Under the pieces are notes generated by a model, which saw only the letters and a program-made list of their open reading frames with translations, did no database searches and was not told the origin of the DNA. Source: JBDTVS01 sp040007095 (GTDB lineage: Bacteria; Acidobacteriota; Vicinamibacteria; Vicinamibacterales; CAVVIG01). From it: a DNA stretch of 64,000 nucleotides. Location of the stretch: the NCBI GenBank assembly GCA_040007095.1, contig JBDTVS010000015.1, positions 37,802 through 101,801 of the forward strand, given 5' to 3'. A program made the translations under genes and the position numbers. Shown here piece by piece: positions 34,124-42,679 of this stretch. How positions within the stretch are numbered: position 1 is the first letter of the stretch; the number at the start of each line of letters is the position of its first letter.

Positions 34124-34627
34124 TCAGCTCGGGCCCTTGGTCCGATAGTAGGTCACCAAATCCATGCTGCCGGGAGGCGTGACCCCGAGCTGCCGCAGCA
34201 TTGTCGTCACCTGTCCGCGATGGTACGACGCGTGGTTCACGACGTGCTGCACCATGTGCCAGAACACCGACGCGCGGGCATCGCCGTTGAACATGGTGTA
34301 CTCGATCACGCGATCGACACCATCAACACCGATCCGCTCGAGCACTGCGCGCACGTCCGCTTCAAGCTCGGTCCACTTCGCGCGAAGGGTCGCAACGTCG
34401 GGAAACAACTCGGGCGGCACGTGCGCGGCCGGCGAGTGTCCGTTCCACCGCGTGCACCATGCCCACTCGGCGGAGTAGAAGTGCACCAGGGTGTCGCGAA
34501 TCGAGCGAAAGCTGCTTCCCATGTCGCGCGTGAACTGGTCCGGCGTGAGGGCCGCCGCCGCGTCGAGCACTCGGTCGCGCGCCCAGTAGTGGTAGTCGAC
34601 GAGCACGCGCAATTCCTCGAGATTCAT
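34124..34627 (-). CDS. DinB-family metal-dependent protein
   Basis: A 167-residue four-helix DinB protein. It opens MNLEELRVLVDYHYWARDRV and carries the three metal-binding histidines in LVHFYSAEWAW and HVVNHASYHRGQ. DinB/BstA-family members include thiol-dependent transferases, but most are of unknown function. The stop is 18 nt from the stop of the convergent peptidase gene. It lies 36 nt downstream of the proline dehydrogenase gene on the same strand and may share its transcript. Confidence 0.88.
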   Translation of the reverse strand: MNLEELRVLVDYHYWARDRVLDAAAALTPDQFTRDMGSSFRSIRDTLVHFYSAEWAWCTRWNGHSPAAHVPPELFPDVATLRAKWTELEADVRAVLERIGVDGVDRVIEYTMFNGDARASVFWHMVQHVVNHASYHRGQVTTMLRQLGVTPPGSMDLVTYYRTKGPS

Positions 34628-34663
34628 CCGAAGCTCCTTTGTCTCTCCTGGAGATCTGGATTT

Positions 34664-35590
34664 TTACACGAATAGCTGCTTGACCACGAACCAGACGTTC
34701 GCGGGCCGCTCCGCCAACCGGCGCAGGTACCAGGGAAACCAGTGCTCTCCGTACGAAATCAGCACCCTGACACGCCGGCCGGTCGCGACCAGCCGGTGCT
34801 GGAGCGGCACCTGAATCCCGTAGAGCATGGCGAATTCGTAGGCCGTCGGTGGAATCTCCACCGCGGCGATGAGCGGGGTCAACCGATCGATCAGCGCCGT
34901 ATCGTGGGTCGCAATGTGCAGCAGCGCGCCCGTTCGATGGTACTCGCCGAGAATGCGACTGGCCAGCCGGTAGTAGTTCTGGTCGACGTCGGTCTTCCTG
35001 GGATACGCGACGTTGGCCGGCTCGAGATACGCGCCTTTCACCAGCCGAAGGGCAGCGCCCAGAGGCAGGAGCGACTCGAGGTCGCGCTCGGTGCGATAGA
35101 GACAGGCCTGAAGCGCCAGGCCGACAAACGGCGACCGCCGCCGCATGCGTCGGAAGAGATCCAGCGTGGCGTCGACGTAGCGTGCGTTCTCCATGTCGAT
35201 CCACAGCAGCCGCCGCAACTCGGCGGCGCGATCCACCAGACGCTGGACGTTGTGTTGACAGAGCCCTTTGTCGAGATCCAGGCCGAGTTGAGTCGGCTTG
35301 ATCGAGACCTGGGCGTCGAGACTCGCATCGCCGAGACGATCGAGGACATCCAGATAGTGTTGCGTTACCGCCTCGGCTTCCTCGCCGGTCGTGACGTTCT
35401 CGCCAAGATGCGCGAGGATCGAGCCGATCCCCTGCGAGTGCTGCCTCAGGGCCGCGCTCATCGCGTCCTCGATCCGCTCGCCCGGCATGAACCGCGCGAC
35501 CGACCGCTTGACGAACCGCGCCCGCATCGCGCGATCGCGCAACCAGACATTCGTCGAAGCGGCGAGCAGCAGATTGCGGGCGACGCTCAC
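34664..35590 (-). CDS. proline dehydrogenase
   Basis: A 308-residue monofunctional proline dehydrogenase (FAD TIM barrel). Visible motifs are QVSIKPTQLGLDLD, RRLLWIDMENARYVDATLDL, ALRLVKGAYLEPANVAYPRK and YEFAMLYGIQVPLQHRL, the last matching the FEMLxGI proline-site motif. It oxidises proline to pyrroline-5-carboxylate at the inner face of the membrane. The partner P5C dehydrogenase is not in this window. Confidence 0.92.
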   Translation of the reverse strand: MSVARNLLLAASTNVWLRDRAMRARFVKRSVARFMPGERIEDAMSAALRQHSQGIGSILAHLGENVTTGEEAEAVTQHYLDVLDRLGDASLDAQVSIKPTQLGLDLDKGLCQHNVQRLVDRAAELRRLLWIDMENARYVDATLDLFRRMRRRSPFVGLALQACLYRTERDLESLLPLGAALRLVKGAYLEPANVAYPRKTDVDQNYYRLASRILGEYHRTGALLHIATHDTALIDRLTPLIAAVEIPPTAYEFAMLYGIQVPLQHRLVATGRRVRVLISYGEHWFPWYLRRLAERPANVWFVVKQLFV

Positions 35591-35730
35591 GAGTATTCAC
35601 CACCGAACACATCAGGTAGACCCACGGGATTCACCAACGGACTACTCGGTGGTTTGCAGTGAAAATGCCCTCGGGTCAAAAGGAATTCACGAGAAGGGAT
35701 GCGGCTCCGTGCCCTCGTCGGCGGGTACTG

Positions 35731-36522
35731 TCACAGCAGCCCTCGAACAAGACCGCCGTCGACCTGCATCGAGGCGCCGGTGATGTACGCCGACGCATCC
35801 GACAACAGGAACGCGGCCGCCTTTCCGAACTCGTCCGGACTGCCGTAGCGCCCCAGCGGAATCGCCGCCGCCGACCGGCGGCGCTGTTCGTCGGCGGAAA
35901 GACCGGCCTTGTCGGCGTTGATCGCGTCGATCTCGCGCACGCGATCCGTGCCGATTCGGCCCGGAATCAGCTGGTTCACCCGAATGCCGTCCCCGGCCAG
36001 TTCAAGTGCGAGCGTCTTCGCGAGCGCCGCCACCGACGCGCGAAGGACGTTCGACAGCGCGATGTTGGGAATGGGCTCTTTCACTGCCGACGAGGTGCTC
36101 ATCAGAATCGCACCGCCGCCGCGCGCTTTCATTGAAGGCACTGCCAGGCGCACCTGCCGAATTACGCTCAGCAGGAGGAGTTCGAACGCGGATTGCCAGG
36201 CGGCATCCGTGAAATCCAGCACGCGCCCCGCCGGCGGGCCGCCACCGTTTGTAAACAGCACGTCGACGCCCCCGAACCGCTCCACGGTCGCGTGGTGCCA
36301 CTGGGCGATGTCGTCGGCCGAGGCGACGCTGCCGGCGACCGCCAGCACTCGTCCTCCGGATTCCTTTTCGATTTGCGCACCGGCACGCTCAATCGCCGCA
36401 CGATCGCGAGAGGCGATGGACACCTGCGCACCTTCAGCCGACAACGCCCGAGCCACGGCGAAACCAAGTCCCCTGCTCGCGCCGCCGACCATCGCCACTT
36501 TCCCGCTGAGCTTGAGATCCAC
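35731..36522 (-). CDS. SDR-family oxidoreductase lacking the usual YxxxK
   Basis: A 263-residue short-chain dehydrogenase. The cofactor motif is GGASRGLGFAVARAL and the end, YITGASMQVDGGLVRGLL, is typical. In the active site the segment is SSAVKEPIPNIALSNVLRAS, in which the usual Tyr is Ser and the Lys is Arg; this resembles the atypical BKR-like subgroup of SDRs without YxxxK. Activity is therefore uncertain. The start is the GTG at 36522; the frame runs upstream into an octamer array, which I regard as non-coding. Confidence 0.82.
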   Translation of the reverse strand: MDLKLSGKVAMVGGASRGLGFAVARALSAEGAQVSIASRDRAAIERAGAQIEKESGGRVLAVAGSVASADDIAQWHHATVERFGGVDVLFTNGGGPPAGRVLDFTDAAWQSAFELLLLSVIRQVRLAVPSMKARGGGAILMSTSSAVKEPIPNIALSNVLRASVAALAKTLALELAGDGIRVNQLIPGRIGTDRVREIDAINADKAGLSADEQRRRSAAAIPLGRYGSPDEFGKAAAFLLSDASAYITGASMQVDGGLVRGLL

Positions 36523-36547
36523 GGGTAGATGGTACACGAAGGTTGAC

Positions 36548-36603
36548 GGGGTGATGGGGTGATGGGGTGATGGGGTGATGGGGTGATGGGGTGACGGGGT
36601 GAC
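36548..36603. repeat. octamer tandem array upstream of the SDR gene
   Basis: Seven perfect or near-perfect copies of GGGGTGAT (the last two end in C instead of T) run from 36548 to 36603. In the sense of the SDR gene this is a C-rich ATCACCCC array ending about 25 nt before the GTG start, so it lies in or near the leader. Such arrays give rise to the spurious peptide SPHHPITP. Confidence 0.85.
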
Positions 36604-36701
36604 GGATGTCGACACACGAAACCGTCGCCAATCGCTTGCCTTTTCCTTCGGCTCGCGATTGACGACGGCTTGATGAAGACGAACGGTCGGCCGCCGGACG
36701 A

Positions 36702-38225
36702 CTACGATGCGGCCGGCTTTACCGTCACGAAAATCTCGCGACCCTCGCGGTTCACCAGGAGCAGCAGTGGCCTGTCACTGGTGCGCCGCACGGCGGCACG
36801 CAGCTCTTCGATCGACGACACCGGCTCCCGGTTCACCCTTTCGATGACGTCGCCGGCCTGAATCCCCGCATCCGCCGCGCGCCCGTCCGGGTTGACCTCC
36901 TGCACGACGACGCCCTTTACGCTTGTCGGCAGCTTGAAGCGCCGCGCGAGCTCCTGCGTGAGCGGCGCGACCGACACGCCGAGTGCCGTTTTGTCCTCGT
37001 TCGCCGACTCACTGTCGGCATTTCGCGCGGTCCGACTGGCATCGGTCTCATCGAGCTTCACCGTGACGTCGCGCTTCGATCCGTCACGCACGATGGTGAT
37101 CGTGGCGTTCGAACCGGGCGTCGTGTCCGCCACGCGGTTCCGCAGCGCATTGAAGTCCTTCACGCTCTCGCCGTTGAAGGACAGGATGACGTCGCCCTGC
37201 TTGAGCCCGGCGTGCTCCGCCGCGCTGCCGTCCGTCACCGAGCTGATGATGACGCCGCCGACTTCCTTCAGACCCAGGCTGGCCGCCATGTCCGAAGTGA
37301 CCGGTTGAATCGTCACCCCAAGTTGCGCACGACGCACCTTTCCGCCGTTACGGAGCTGGTCGGTGACGTGGCGGGCCATATTCGCCGGAATCGCGAAGCC
37401 GATCCCGATGTTCTCGCCGGTACTCGACAGGATCTGCGAGTTGATGCCGACCAGTTCGCCTTTCGTATTCACGAGCGCGCCGCCCGAGTTGCCGTGGTTG
37501 ATCGGCGCATCGGTCTGAAGGAAGTCCTCGTAGCTGCCATCGCCGGCAGCCGTCGCACGGCCCTTCGCGCTGATGATCCCCATCGTCACCGTCTGACCCA
37601 ACCCCAGGGGGTTGCCGACGGCGAGGACGACGTCGCCGACGCGCACGGCGTCGGAGTTGCCGAGCGCGAGCGCCTTCAGGTCGGACGCATTCACTTTCAG
37701 CAGGGCCAGATCGCTCGGCTTGTCCGAGCCGATCACCTTGGCAGTCAGCGTCCGGCCGTCGGTCAGATCGACGGCGATGCTGTCGGCGCCGTCAATCACG
37801 TGATTGTTCGTCAGGATGTACCCGTCCCCGCTCACGACGACGCCAGAACCGAGACCGCGCTGCTTGTTGGACCGGGGGACCCGCGGGGCGCGTGGCCCGC
37901 CCTCCGATGGATCGCCGAAGAAACGGCGGAAGAGCTCGTCGCCTTCGCCGAACTGCGTCGGCGATACCTTCGCCTTGCCCTCGACGCGAATCGTCACGAC
38001 TGCCGGCGAGACCGCCGTCACGACGTCGGCGTACGAGTCGCGCCCGCCCGCGATGGAATGGCCAATGACCGGTGCGGCCACGGTCTGACCGGTTTTGGAC
38101 GAAGCCGTTTGAGTGTCGGCGGCCGAGCCGCGCCAGCCGGCGCCTGCCAGGAGTAGTCCGGCCGCGACGACAGCAAGTCCGCCTTTCATTGCCTTACCGG
38201 CCACGCTGGAATGTCGATCGTCCAT
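36702..38225 (-). CDS. HtrA/DegP-family periplasmic serine protease
   Basis: A 507-residue protein with a membrane/signal segment (GGLAVVAAGLLLAGAG), a trypsin-like domain and two PDZ domains. The catalytic triad is His142 (TNNHVIDGA), Asp172 (SDLALLKV) and Ser247 (NHGNSGGALV). PDZ1 starts near RRAQLGVTIQPV with AAEHAGLKQGDVILSFNG and PDZ2 near ALGVSVAPL with AADAGIQAGDVIERVN. It degrades or refolds misfolded envelope proteins. The ATG at 38225 has AAGGGA upstream. No sigma-E regulatory genes are adjacent. Confidence 0.94.
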   Translation of the reverse strand: MDDRHSSVAGKAMKGGLAVVAAGLLLAGAGWRGSAADTQTASSKTGQTVAAPVIGHSIAGGRDSYADVVTAVSPAVVTIRVEGKAKVSPTQFGEGDELFRRFFGDPSEGGPRAPRVPRSNKQRGLGSGVVVSGDGYILTNNHVIDGADSIAVDLTDGRTLTAKVIGSDKPSDLALLKVNASDLKALALGNSDAVRVGDVVLAVGNPLGLGQTVTMGIISAKGRATAAGDGSYEDFLQTDAPINHGNSGGALVNTKGELVGINSQILSSTGENIGIGFAIPANMARHVTDQLRNGGKVRRAQLGVTIQPVTSDMAASLGLKEVGGVIISSVTDGSAAEHAGLKQGDVILSFNGESVKDFNALRNRVADTTPGSNATITIVRDGSKRDVTVKLDETDASRTARNADSESANEDKTALGVSVAPLTQELARRFKLPTSVKGVVVQEVNPDGRAADAGIQAGDVIERVNREPVSSIEELRAAVRRTSDRPLLLLVNREGREIFVTVKPAAS

Positions 38226-38412
38226 GGTGATGTCCCTTCTCCGTTTGATGCCCGTCATTTCGCATGATGTGCGGCGTTGCGCGCCGTCACAATTCATTAG
38301 ACGGGATTACGCCTTTCCGGTCGGTTACCGGAGCATTACATCGGTGAAAGGTTGAGACGTTCCAGGGAACTGGCGGGTCGACGACAATCGAGGGGGCTGC
38401 TGGAAAAACCGG

Positions 38413-38907
38413 TCAGTCGGTGAAGACGGTCAGCTTGCGCCACTGAATCAACCACTTGCCATTGCGCCTGACGAGCCGGTCTTCGGAGCGGCCCATCGCG
38501 GCCGCGATCATCCTGCCGTCCTTGTCTCGACGCACGGTCTGCCAGTAGGACTGGTGCAACGCTTCGCCGGGTTTCGGGAACGTAATGCGCACGCTGCTGA
38601 TCACATGGTACAGGTTCGCGGTGGGCAAACCCTTGGCCTTGTTGTCGTCGCGCCGTTGAATGAGGCCCGTGACGATCTTGCGAATCTCCACCTGTCCTTT
38701 GCTGATGCTCCCGTTCGAGTCGATGGTGGCATCCTCGGTGAACACCGCAACGTAGCCGTCTGGATCGAGCGAATCCACCGCCCATACGTAGCGCGCCATC
38801 ACGTCCTCGACGGCGATGCGGTCTTCGTAAGTGCCGAGATTCTCCTGTGCGGTGACGAGTGTTGGCGCGATGAGCAGCGAGACAAAAGCGGCGTAATGCA
38901 GTCGCAT
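38413..38907 (-). CDS. secreted SnoaL-like (NTF2-fold) protein
   Basis: A 164-residue protein with a signal peptide (MRLHYAAFVSLLIAPTLVTA). The mature part reads DRIAVEDVMARYVWAVDSLD, then YVAVFTEDATIDSNGSISKG and ends WLIQWRKLTVFTD, the pattern of SnoaL-like NTF2-fold proteins that bind or isomerise small molecules. The ligand is unknown. The ATG at 38907 was chosen because it opens on the signal peptide. Confidence 0.78.
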   Translation of the reverse strand: MRLHYAAFVSLLIAPTLVTAQENLGTYEDRIAVEDVMARYVWAVDSLDPDGYVAVFTEDATIDSNGSISKGQVEIRKIVTGLIQRRDDNKAKGLPTANLYHVISSVRITFPKPGEALHQSYWQTVRRDKDGRMIAAAMGRSEDRLVRRNGKWLIQWRKLTVFTD

Positions 38908-39047
38908 GGCGTGTGCCCCCAAGTTTCGTCCAGACGATGATTCATGGTGCGTCACCCCGCGAGGTGACGTGTCAATTGGAAACCTACACAGTGAATGCGC
39001 CCCCTTGAGACGCCGAAGTCGTTTTTCACTTCCAGCTCCGCCAGCCG

Positions 39048-39154
39048 CACACCCTGCCCCACCCGCCCTGGCGTACCGACCTGTCCGACCCGCCCCACGA
39101 GTCCGACCTGTCCGGCGCGTCCTACATGCCTGCCCACCTGCCCGACCGGCCCTG
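39048..39154 (-). repeat. G-rich 3'-flanking element, copy 4 (canonical G-quadruplex pattern)
   Basis: On the minus strand it begins directly after the TAG of the histidine kinase gene and contains at least eight G-runs, including AGGGCGGGTGGGGCAGGG, four runs with loops of 1-2 nt. It lies downstream of the kinase and upstream of the SnoaL-like gene. Confidence 0.65.
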
Positions 39155-40456
39155 CTAGACCGCGCCAAGCGCCACGGTGAACACCGACCCCCGGTTCGGT
39201 TCACTCTTAACCTCAACCGTTCCGCCGTGCGCCTCCACAATGGCTTTCACCAGGCTCAGGCCGAGACCCAGACCACGCTCGGTCCGACTGGTGTCACCCC
39301 GGAACAGACGGTTCCAAATGTGCGGCAGTTCGTCGGCGCGGACACCGATGCCGGTATCCCGGACCCGGAGCACCGCGCGCCCCTCGTCGCCAACCACCTC
39401 GACGTCCACTCGTCCGCCCGCGGCGGTGTACTTCACGGCGTTGTCGATCAGATTGGCCGCCACCTGCTCCAGCCGTGTGGCATCGGCCATCACCACGAGG
39501 TCTGAGGAGGTATTGGCGCTGAGCACCAGGCCCTTGGCATCAGCCACATCACGATAGAGCTCGACGGCCCGGGCCGCGATTTCGCCGAGGCGGACGGCGC
39601 CGCGATGCAGTTGGAGAGCACCGCTCTCCGCTTCGGATATGTCCATGAGGGTGTTCAGCATCACGAGCACGCGATCCGATTCTTCGACGCAATCGGCGAG
39701 CGCGTCGCGGCAGCGATCGACGTCGGGAGGGGCCGCGAGAGCCATTTCCGCCGTGCCGCGCAGCCGCGTCAGCGGTGTCCGCAGGTCGTGCGACACGTTG
39801 TCGAGCGCACCGCGCATGGCCGTGACGAGCCCCTCGATCTTGTCGAGCATCTGGTTGAACAGCCTCGTCAACTCGTCGATGGCGTCCAGTGGATCCGTTT
39901 CGGCCGATAGTGGAACGCGCTCGTCCGTCCGGCCGGTCCGGATGATGCGGCCGACCGCTTCCGTGAGTCTCTGCACCGGCTCGAGCGCGACGCGGGTGAC
40001 GATGAATCCGCCGGCGAGGGCAGCAATGACGACCGACAGCGTCACCAGGCCGAGCGCCGCGCGGAATCTGGAAAGCAGATCCTGCCGCGCTTCCGTGCTC
40101 TTGCCGACCTGCACCAACGTGCCATCCCAGAGCCTCAACGAGGCGGTTTCGAGGGCTGACGGCTCCCATCCTTCGGGCTGGCTGAGCACGATCGCTTCGG
40201 CCCCACGATCGACAACCCGAACGAAGAGGCGTTCTGGTGCCGTGCTCTGCTCGGCCCGGACGATATCGGCGAGCCGGCCGATTCCGCCGCGCTGGTAGGC
40301 CGCCGCGTACTCGCCGATCTTCTGCTGGATGATCTGCTGATCGCGCTGCGCCAGGGAGGCTGACGTCAGCCAGTACGTCAGGAACACGATGACCGTCGAG
40401 GCGACGACGAAAATCGTCGCGTACCACAGCGCCAGCCGAAGGCCGAAGGGCCTCAC
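39155..40456 (-). CDS. two-component sensor histidine kinase
   Basis: A 433-residue kinase with two membrane segments (LRLALWYATIFVVASTVIVF and LGLVTLSVVIAALAGGFIV) around a periplasmic sensor of about 110 residues. A HAMP region (ALEPVQRLTEAVGRIIRTGR) precedes the H-box NVSHDLRTPLTRLRG, N-box LIDNAVKY and the ATP-binding DTGIGV and GLGLGLSLV. The layout resembles heavy-metal sensors of the CusS type, but the stimulus is unknown. The GTG start overlaps the response regulator stop (GTGA), so the pair is co-translated. Confidence 0.92.
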   Translation of the reverse strand: MRPFGLRLALWYATIFVVASTVIVFLTYWLTSASLAQRDQQIIQQKIGEYAAAYQRGGIGRLADIVRAEQSTAPERLFVRVVDRGAEAIVLSQPEGWEPSALETASLRLWDGTLVQVGKSTEARQDLLSRFRAALGLVTLSVVIAALAGGFIVTRVALEPVQRLTEAVGRIIRTGRTDERVPLSAETDPLDAIDELTRLFNQMLDKIEGLVTAMRGALDNVSHDLRTPLTRLRGTAEMALAAPPDVDRCRDALADCVEESDRVLVMLNTLMDISEAESGALQLHRGAVRLGEIAARAVELYRDVADAKGLVLSANTSSDLVVMADATRLEQVAANLIDNAVKYTAAGGRVDVEVVGDEGRAVLRVRDTGIGVRADELPHIWNRLFRGDTSRTERGLGLGLSLVKAIVEAHGGTVEVKSEPNRGSVFTVALGAV

Positions 40457-41133
40457 CGCTCGTGCCCTCCGAGCACGTAGCCGACGCCGCGCACGGTCTG
40501 GAGCAGCTTTCGTTCGAACGGACGGTCGATTTTCTCGCGCAGCCGGCTCACCAGCACGTCGACGATGTTGGTTTGCGGGTCGAAGCTGTACTCCCACACA
40601 TGCGACAGGATCATCGTCTTCGAGACGACGCGGCCGGCGTTGCGCATCAGGTACTCGAGAAGGCTGAACTCGCGCGGCCGCAGGTCGATCGGCGTTCCGT
40701 CCCGCGTCACGCGACGCGACAACAGGTCCAGTGCGAGGTCCTCGACCGTCAGGGTCGTCGGCTCGGGAGTCCGGGTGGCCCGACGCAACAGCGCCTGCAC
40801 GCGGGCCAGCAATTCGGCGAACGCGAACGGCTTGGTCAGATAATCGTCGCCGCCGGCCTGCAGGCCCTTGACCCGATCGTCGACCGACCGGCGGGCGCTC
40901 AGAATCAGCACCGGCGTCGCGCTGCCCCGGCGCCGCATCTCGTCGATGACGGCCAGGCCATCGCGCTTGGGGAGCATCACGTCGACGATGGCGACGTCGT
41001 AGGTTTGTTCTCTGGTGCACTCGAGCGCGGCGTCACCGTCGCCCGCGTGATCCACGGCGAATCCGGCCTCGCGCAGACCGCGCGCGACGAAATCGGCAAT
41101 CGTCGGGTCGTCTTCGACGACAAGCGCGCGCAT
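40453..41133 (-). CDS. OmpR-family response regulator
   Basis: A 226-residue regulator. The receiver domain has the acid pair VVEDD (8-9), phospho-acceptor Asp51 in AIVDVMLPKRDG and the conserved Lys in YLTKPFAFAEL. The winged-helix DNA-binding domain has RPREFSLLEYLMRNAGRVVS and RLREKIDRP, ending VRGVGYVLGG. It pairs with the kinase encoded just downstream. The target genes cannot be told from the sequence. Confidence 0.94.
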   Translation of the reverse strand: MRALVVEDDPTIADFVARGLREAGFAVDHAGDGDAALECTREQTYDVAIVDVMLPKRDGLAVIDEMRRRGSATPVLILSARRSVDDRVKGLQAGGDDYLTKPFAFAELLARVQALLRRATRTPEPTTLTVEDLALDLLSRRVTRDGTPIDLRPREFSLLEYLMRNAGRVVSKTMILSHVWEYSFDPQTNIVDVLVSRLREKIDRPFERKLLQTVRGVGYVLGGHER

Positions 41134-41179
41134 CGGTGAATATTACTTCGCAGCTGGAGGGATGGCTGAAATTTGGACA

Positions 41180-41300
41180 GTTCAGAAAGTCTCAAGTCTC
41201 AAGGCTAGAAAGTTCCAAAGGCTGAAGTCTCTTTTCAGTTCGGCCGAAACGAGCAGACTTGAGGCTTTAGACTTTTCGGTTTCCGACTTTCCACCGACCG
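41180..41300. repeat. AAGTCTCAAGTCT-type inverted repeat
   Basis: Left part AAAGTCTCAAGTCTCAAG and right part CAGACTTGAGGCTTTAGAC are imperfect inverted copies flanking an AT-richer centre, in otherwise GC-rich sequence. The right part resembles 8395-8420. It lies between the response regulator start and the end of the old yellow enzyme gene. Confidence 0.55.
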
Positions 41301-41305
41301 CCAGA

Positions 41306-42388
41306 TCACCGTGCCGGCATCCCGTGAGGAGCGGCGCGAATGTACTGCTTCGGTCGCGGGAGCAGCTCCCCCAACTCCTGCGCGGCAAATTGCGGCCAGT
41401 ACGGATCGCGAAGCATCTCGCGGGCCAGCAGGACGCAGTCGGCCTGCCCCGTGCGTATGATGGCATCGGCTTGCGAGGCCTGGGTAATGAGGCCCACGGC
41501 GCCGGTGGGCACGTTGGCGCCACGCTTGATGCGCTCTGCGAATGCCACCTGATAGCCGGGTGCGACCGGGACTTGCGCGTAGGACACGCCCCCACCGGAC
41601 GAACAGTCGACCAAATCTGCGCCCACCGCCGCGAGCCGCTGGCAAAGATCGACGGACTGCTCGATGTCCCAACCGCCAGGCACCCAATCGGTCGCCGAGA
41701 TGCGAACGAATACCGGCAGGCGCTCTGGCCACACTGCCCGCACCGCTTCGACGACCTCCACGCACAAGCGAATGCGATTGTCGAAGGATCCGCCGTACGC
41801 ATCCGTTCGGGTATTCACGAGCGGCGAGAGAAACTGGTGCAGGATGTAACCGTGGGCGGCGTGGACCTCGACAACGTCGAAGCCCGCGGCCAGGGCACGG
41901 CGAGCCGCATCTGCAAAAGCCTCGACGATCAGCGGGATCTCGGACTCGTCCAAGGCGCGAGGCACTGGATATCCGTCGGCGAACGGCTCGCTGGTCGGGC
42001 CGACCGGCTGCCACCCGCCGTCCGACGGCGGCACCCTGCCTCGACCGTCCCACGGCGGTGTCGTGCTGGCCTTGCGCCCGGCATGGGCGATCTGAATGCC
42101 CGCCAGGCTACTCTGGCTGTGCAAGAAGCGAACAATCCGTCCGAGCCCGTCGACGTGATCGTCGTGCCAGATTCCCAGGTCTTGCGGGCTGATGCGGCCG
42201 TCCGCGGTCACGGCCGTCGCTTCGGTCAGGACCATCGAAGCCCCGCCCACCGCCCGGCTCCCCAAATGGACCAGGTGCCAGTCGGTGGCAAATCCGTCCG
42301 TGCTCGAGTATTGGCACATCGGGGACACCAGGATGCGATGCGGAAGCGTGAGGCCGCGGAGGGTCAACGGGCTGAAGAGATGGGCCAT
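41306..42388 (-). CDS. old yellow enzyme family NADH:flavin oxidoreductase, YqjM type
   Basis: A 360-residue FMN TIM-barrel ene-reductase. Family marks are RILVSPMCQYSSTDGFATDW (with the Cys typical of the YqjM class), QIAHAGRKAST, VEVHAAHGYILHQFLSPLVN, and RTDAYGGSFDNRIRL, with LAREMLRDPYWPQFAA near the end. It reduces activated carbon-carbon double bonds with NAD(P)H in the cytoplasm, often in detoxification. It is divergent from the efflux operon that starts 280 nt away. Confidence 0.93.
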   Translation of the reverse strand: MAHLFSPLTLRGLTLPHRILVSPMCQYSSTDGFATDWHLVHLGSRAVGGASMVLTEATAVTADGRISPQDLGIWHDDHVDGLGRIVRFLHSQSSLAGIQIAHAGRKASTTPPWDGRGRVPPSDGGWQPVGPTSEPFADGYPVPRALDESEIPLIVEAFADAARRALAAGFDVVEVHAAHGYILHQFLSPLVNTRTDAYGGSFDNRIRLCVEVVEAVRAVWPERLPVFVRISATDWVPGGWDIEQSVDLCQRLAAVGADLVDCSSGGGVSYAQVPVAPGYQVAFAERIKRGANVPTGAVGLITQASQADAIIRTGQADCVLLAREMLRDPYWPQFAAQELGELLPRPKQYIRAAPHGMPAR

Positions 42389-42511
42389 AGGTTTACTGTG
42401 ACGGTAAATGTCTGATGCCTGATGGAGGACACACTATCTCTTTTTTCGTTTCTTCGCCCCGGACGACGCCCGGCTCGAGGTCAGTCAAATCGTGATCCCG
42501 CGCGATTTGCC

Positions 42512-42679
42512 TCAGAATTCGGCGGTCTCGGCCTGGCGACGAACCGGGGGCCTGGCGCTCACCTTTTGGGTGGCGTAGTACTCTAGGTAGCTCCCGTTGC
42601 GAGCGACGACCTTGGCCAGCCTCCGCCCTGTCTCGTCGAACGCGCCAGGCGAGAAAGGGACACCACGTGCGACCGACAC
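42512..42679 (-). CDS. possible small protein, 55 residues, unrecognised
   Basis: A GTG at 42679 opens a 55-codon frame containing SPGAFDETGRRLAKVVARNG, then SYLEYYATQKVSARP, and ending AETAEF. The composition looks protein-like, with a charged and aromatic mix, in the gap between the oxidoreductase and tolC-like genes. It overlaps the divergent tolC-like start by 13 nt and has no clear ribosome binding site. It may be a remnant or chance. Confidence 0.25.
   Translation of the reverse strand: MSVARGVPFSPGAFDETGRRLAKVVARNGSYLEYYATQKVSARPPVRRQAETAEF

Noticed and set aside
36541..36615. N-terminal PSPHHPITP extension of the SDR protein
   Set aside because: It is the translation of the GGGGTGAT array; the family start fits the GTG at 36522.
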